In this document: positions 4,046-5,136 of the stretch, piece by piece | Layout: each line of letters starts with the position of its first letter | How positions within the stretch are numbered: position 1 is the stretch's first letter | NCBI GenBank assembly: GCA_945896935.1 | Contig: CAMDER010000124.1 | Coordinates: forward strand, 1 to 5,136 | Direction: 5' to 3' | From: Bifidobacterium breve | Lineage (GTDB): Bacteria; Actinomycetota; Acidimicrobiia; Acidimicrobiales; Ilumatobacteraceae | DNA: 5,136 nt | Program-made: the position numbers and the translations under genes | Notes under the pieces: generated by a model | Database searches by the model: none | What the model saw: the letters and a program-made list of their open reading frames with translations, nothing else | What the model was told of the DNA's origin: nothing

Positions 4046-5136
4046 ATGTCTGAAGAATTGCCGATCACCCCTCCACTTGATCCCAATTCCAACAAACTTC
4101 CGCGTTGGGCTTGGAAAGCAATCATCGTTTTCTGGCTGGGATTTCTCGGCACGATTCTGATTCGGTATGCCTATGACCGACTGTTCTCATTTTTGATCCT
4201 GCTTTTGGTGTCGCTCTTTTTGTCACTTGCAATTGAGCCCGGTACGACTCGGTTGGCCAAGAGAGGTTGGCGCCGCGGTCAAGCAACGATCGTGATCCTG
4301 TTAGGGCTGCTAGTGGGGGTCATCATTTTTGTGGCAGCGATCGGAACATTGGTCGGAACTCAAGTCGCAGACTTATTGCAGAACTCAGAGCGGTATGTCA
4401 GCCGCACGGTGAACTTTTTGAATGACACGTTGTCAACCAAGATCAATCCCCAAAAAGTGAACGAAAGTATCCAAGACCCTGACGGGCCAGTGCAGAAATT
4501 CATCAAGGGCCAACAAGATGAAGCACTTCAACTTTCGGTGACCGCATTAGGACTATTTTTACAAGCCTTCTCTGTCATGCTTTTCACTTTCTATTTAGTT
4601 GCCGATGGCCCACGGCTGAGACGGTCAATATGTAGTCGACTTGCGCCTGCGAGACAAAAGCGGGTGCTTGATACATGGGACCTAGCAATTGAGAAAACTG
4701 GCGGCTATCTATACAGTCGAGCTCTCTTGGCTGTGGCATCGGCTTTTGTGCATTGGATTGCTTTTCAATCGCTGGGAACCGCAGCGCCAGTTGCTCTCGC
4801 TCTGTGGGTTGGTTTAATTTCGCAATTTATTCCCGTAGTCGGTACCTATATCGCTGGCGTGTTGCCAGTGTTGATCACATTTATCGACTCGCCGTTGAAA
4901 GCTCTCGCAATCATCATCGTGGTGATTCTGTATCAGCAACTAGAAAATTTCCTGATCTCGCCACGCATCACGGCGCGCACAATGGAAATCCATCCGGCTA
5001 TTTCATTCGGCGCGGCAATTGCTGGTGGTGCATTACTTGGCCCGGTCGGAGCCATTCTTGGTTTACCAGTTGCGGCCATGGCGGTGGCATTGGCTAGCGC
5101 ATCGGGTGAGCGTCACGAACTTATTGAAAACGAACT
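4046..5136 (+). CDS. AI-2E family transporter (PF01594), partial at right edge
   Basis: The reading frame stays open from the ATG at 4046 to the edge: 363 codons plus two bases, so the stop is outside the window. This is a polytopic membrane protein of the AI-2 exporter / UPF0118 family, whose members move small molecules or ions (autoinducer-2 in TqsA, Na+/H+ in others). Hydrophobic segments lie at about 24-39, 47-63, 81-103, 163-185, 225-245, 247-281, 285-297 and 317-350. A soluble region (about 105-160) falls between them, the usual family plan. Signature motifs are GLISQFIPVVGTYIAGVLPV (256-275), QQLENFLISPRI (297-308), EIHPA (314-318) and GALLGPVGAILGLPVAA (328-344). The hydrophilic tail SGERHELIENE suggests only a short C-terminus is missing. 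An in-frame ATG at 4016 would add 10 residues. It is transcribed divergently from the MpaB-family gene. Substrate cannot be inferred; AI-2 itself is unlikely to be assumed safely. Confidence 0.9.
   Translation, partial: MSEELPITPPLDPNSNKLPRWAWKAIIVFWLGFLGTILIRYAYDRLFSFLILLLVSLFLSLAIEPGTTRLAKRGWRRGQATIVILLGLLVGVIIFVAAIGTLVGTQVADLLQNSERYVSRTVNFLNDTLSTKINPQKVNESIQDPDGPVQKFIKGQQDEALQLSVTALGLFLQAFSVMLFTFYLVADGPRLRRSICSRLAPARQKRVLDTWDLAIEKTGGYLYSRALLAVASAFVHWIAFQSLGTAAPVALALWVGLISQFIPVVGTYIAGVLPVLITFIDSPLKALAIIIVVILYQQLENFLISPRITARTMEIHPAISFGAAIAGGALLGPVGAILGLPVAAMAVALASASGERHELIENE

Noticed and set aside
4753..5097. 114-codon plus-strand open frame inside the transporter gene
   Set aside because: Out of frame with the AI-2E transporter, whose signature motifs run continuously across the region to the window edge.

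Overview
The window reads as ordinary chromosomal DNA from a high-to-medium GC actinobacterium, most likely of the Acidimicrobiia type. I infer this from the gene families (actinobacterial cyclophilin, YcaQ/AlkX-type winged-helix glycosylase, MpaB-type DUF2236 oxygenase, Tat-exported protein), from tight gene packing, and from genes that mostly lack Shine-Dalgarno sequences. No marker gene is present, so the taxonomic call is only moderately secure. There are no rRNA or tRNA genes, insertion sequences, CRISPR arrays, or phage or plasmid genes. Nothing looks like a dedicated defence or mobile system.

Layout: (1) Minus strand, 1-227: the N-terminus of a Tat-exported protein that runs off the left edge. 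It has the only clear Shine-Dalgarno in the window. (2) 228-351: an intergenic stretch with a hairpin plus T-run suited to ending transcription of the gene to its right, and a possible extended -10 promoter for the Tat gene. (3) Minus strand, 352-546: a 64-residue protein resembling the DksA/TraR zinc-finger module but with no cysteines. (4) A 35-bp divergent promoter region, then a plus-strand run: cyclophilin peptidyl-prolyl isomerase (582-1139), a YcaQ/AlkX-like DNA glycosylase (1163-2377) and a class I glutamine-amidotransferase-like gamma-glutamyl hydrolase (2387-3133). (5) Convergent to that run and overlapping it by 20 bp: an MpaB/DUF2236 family protein on the minus strand (3114-3986). 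(6) Divergent from this across 59 bp: an AI-2E family (PF01594) membrane transporter (4046 onward), cut by the right edge. No stretch over 300 bases is without a gene.

The genes do not form one obvious pathway. The plus-strand trio is close enough for co-transcription (gaps of 23 and 9 bases), but the third gene also appears to have its own promoter. The clearest unlabelled pattern is positional. Three genes (DksA-like, gamma-glutamyl hydrolase, AI-2E transporter) have a TANNNT box ending exactly 6 bases before the ATG, and the cyclophilin has one 8 bases before. This is the arrangement expected for leaderless mRNAs, and it also decides two ambiguous start codons. Other points worth checking are a perfect 16-bp palindrome with a third half-site inside the hydrolase gene, the cysteine-free DksA-like protein, and a His-to-Gln change in a normally conserved MpaB-family motif.
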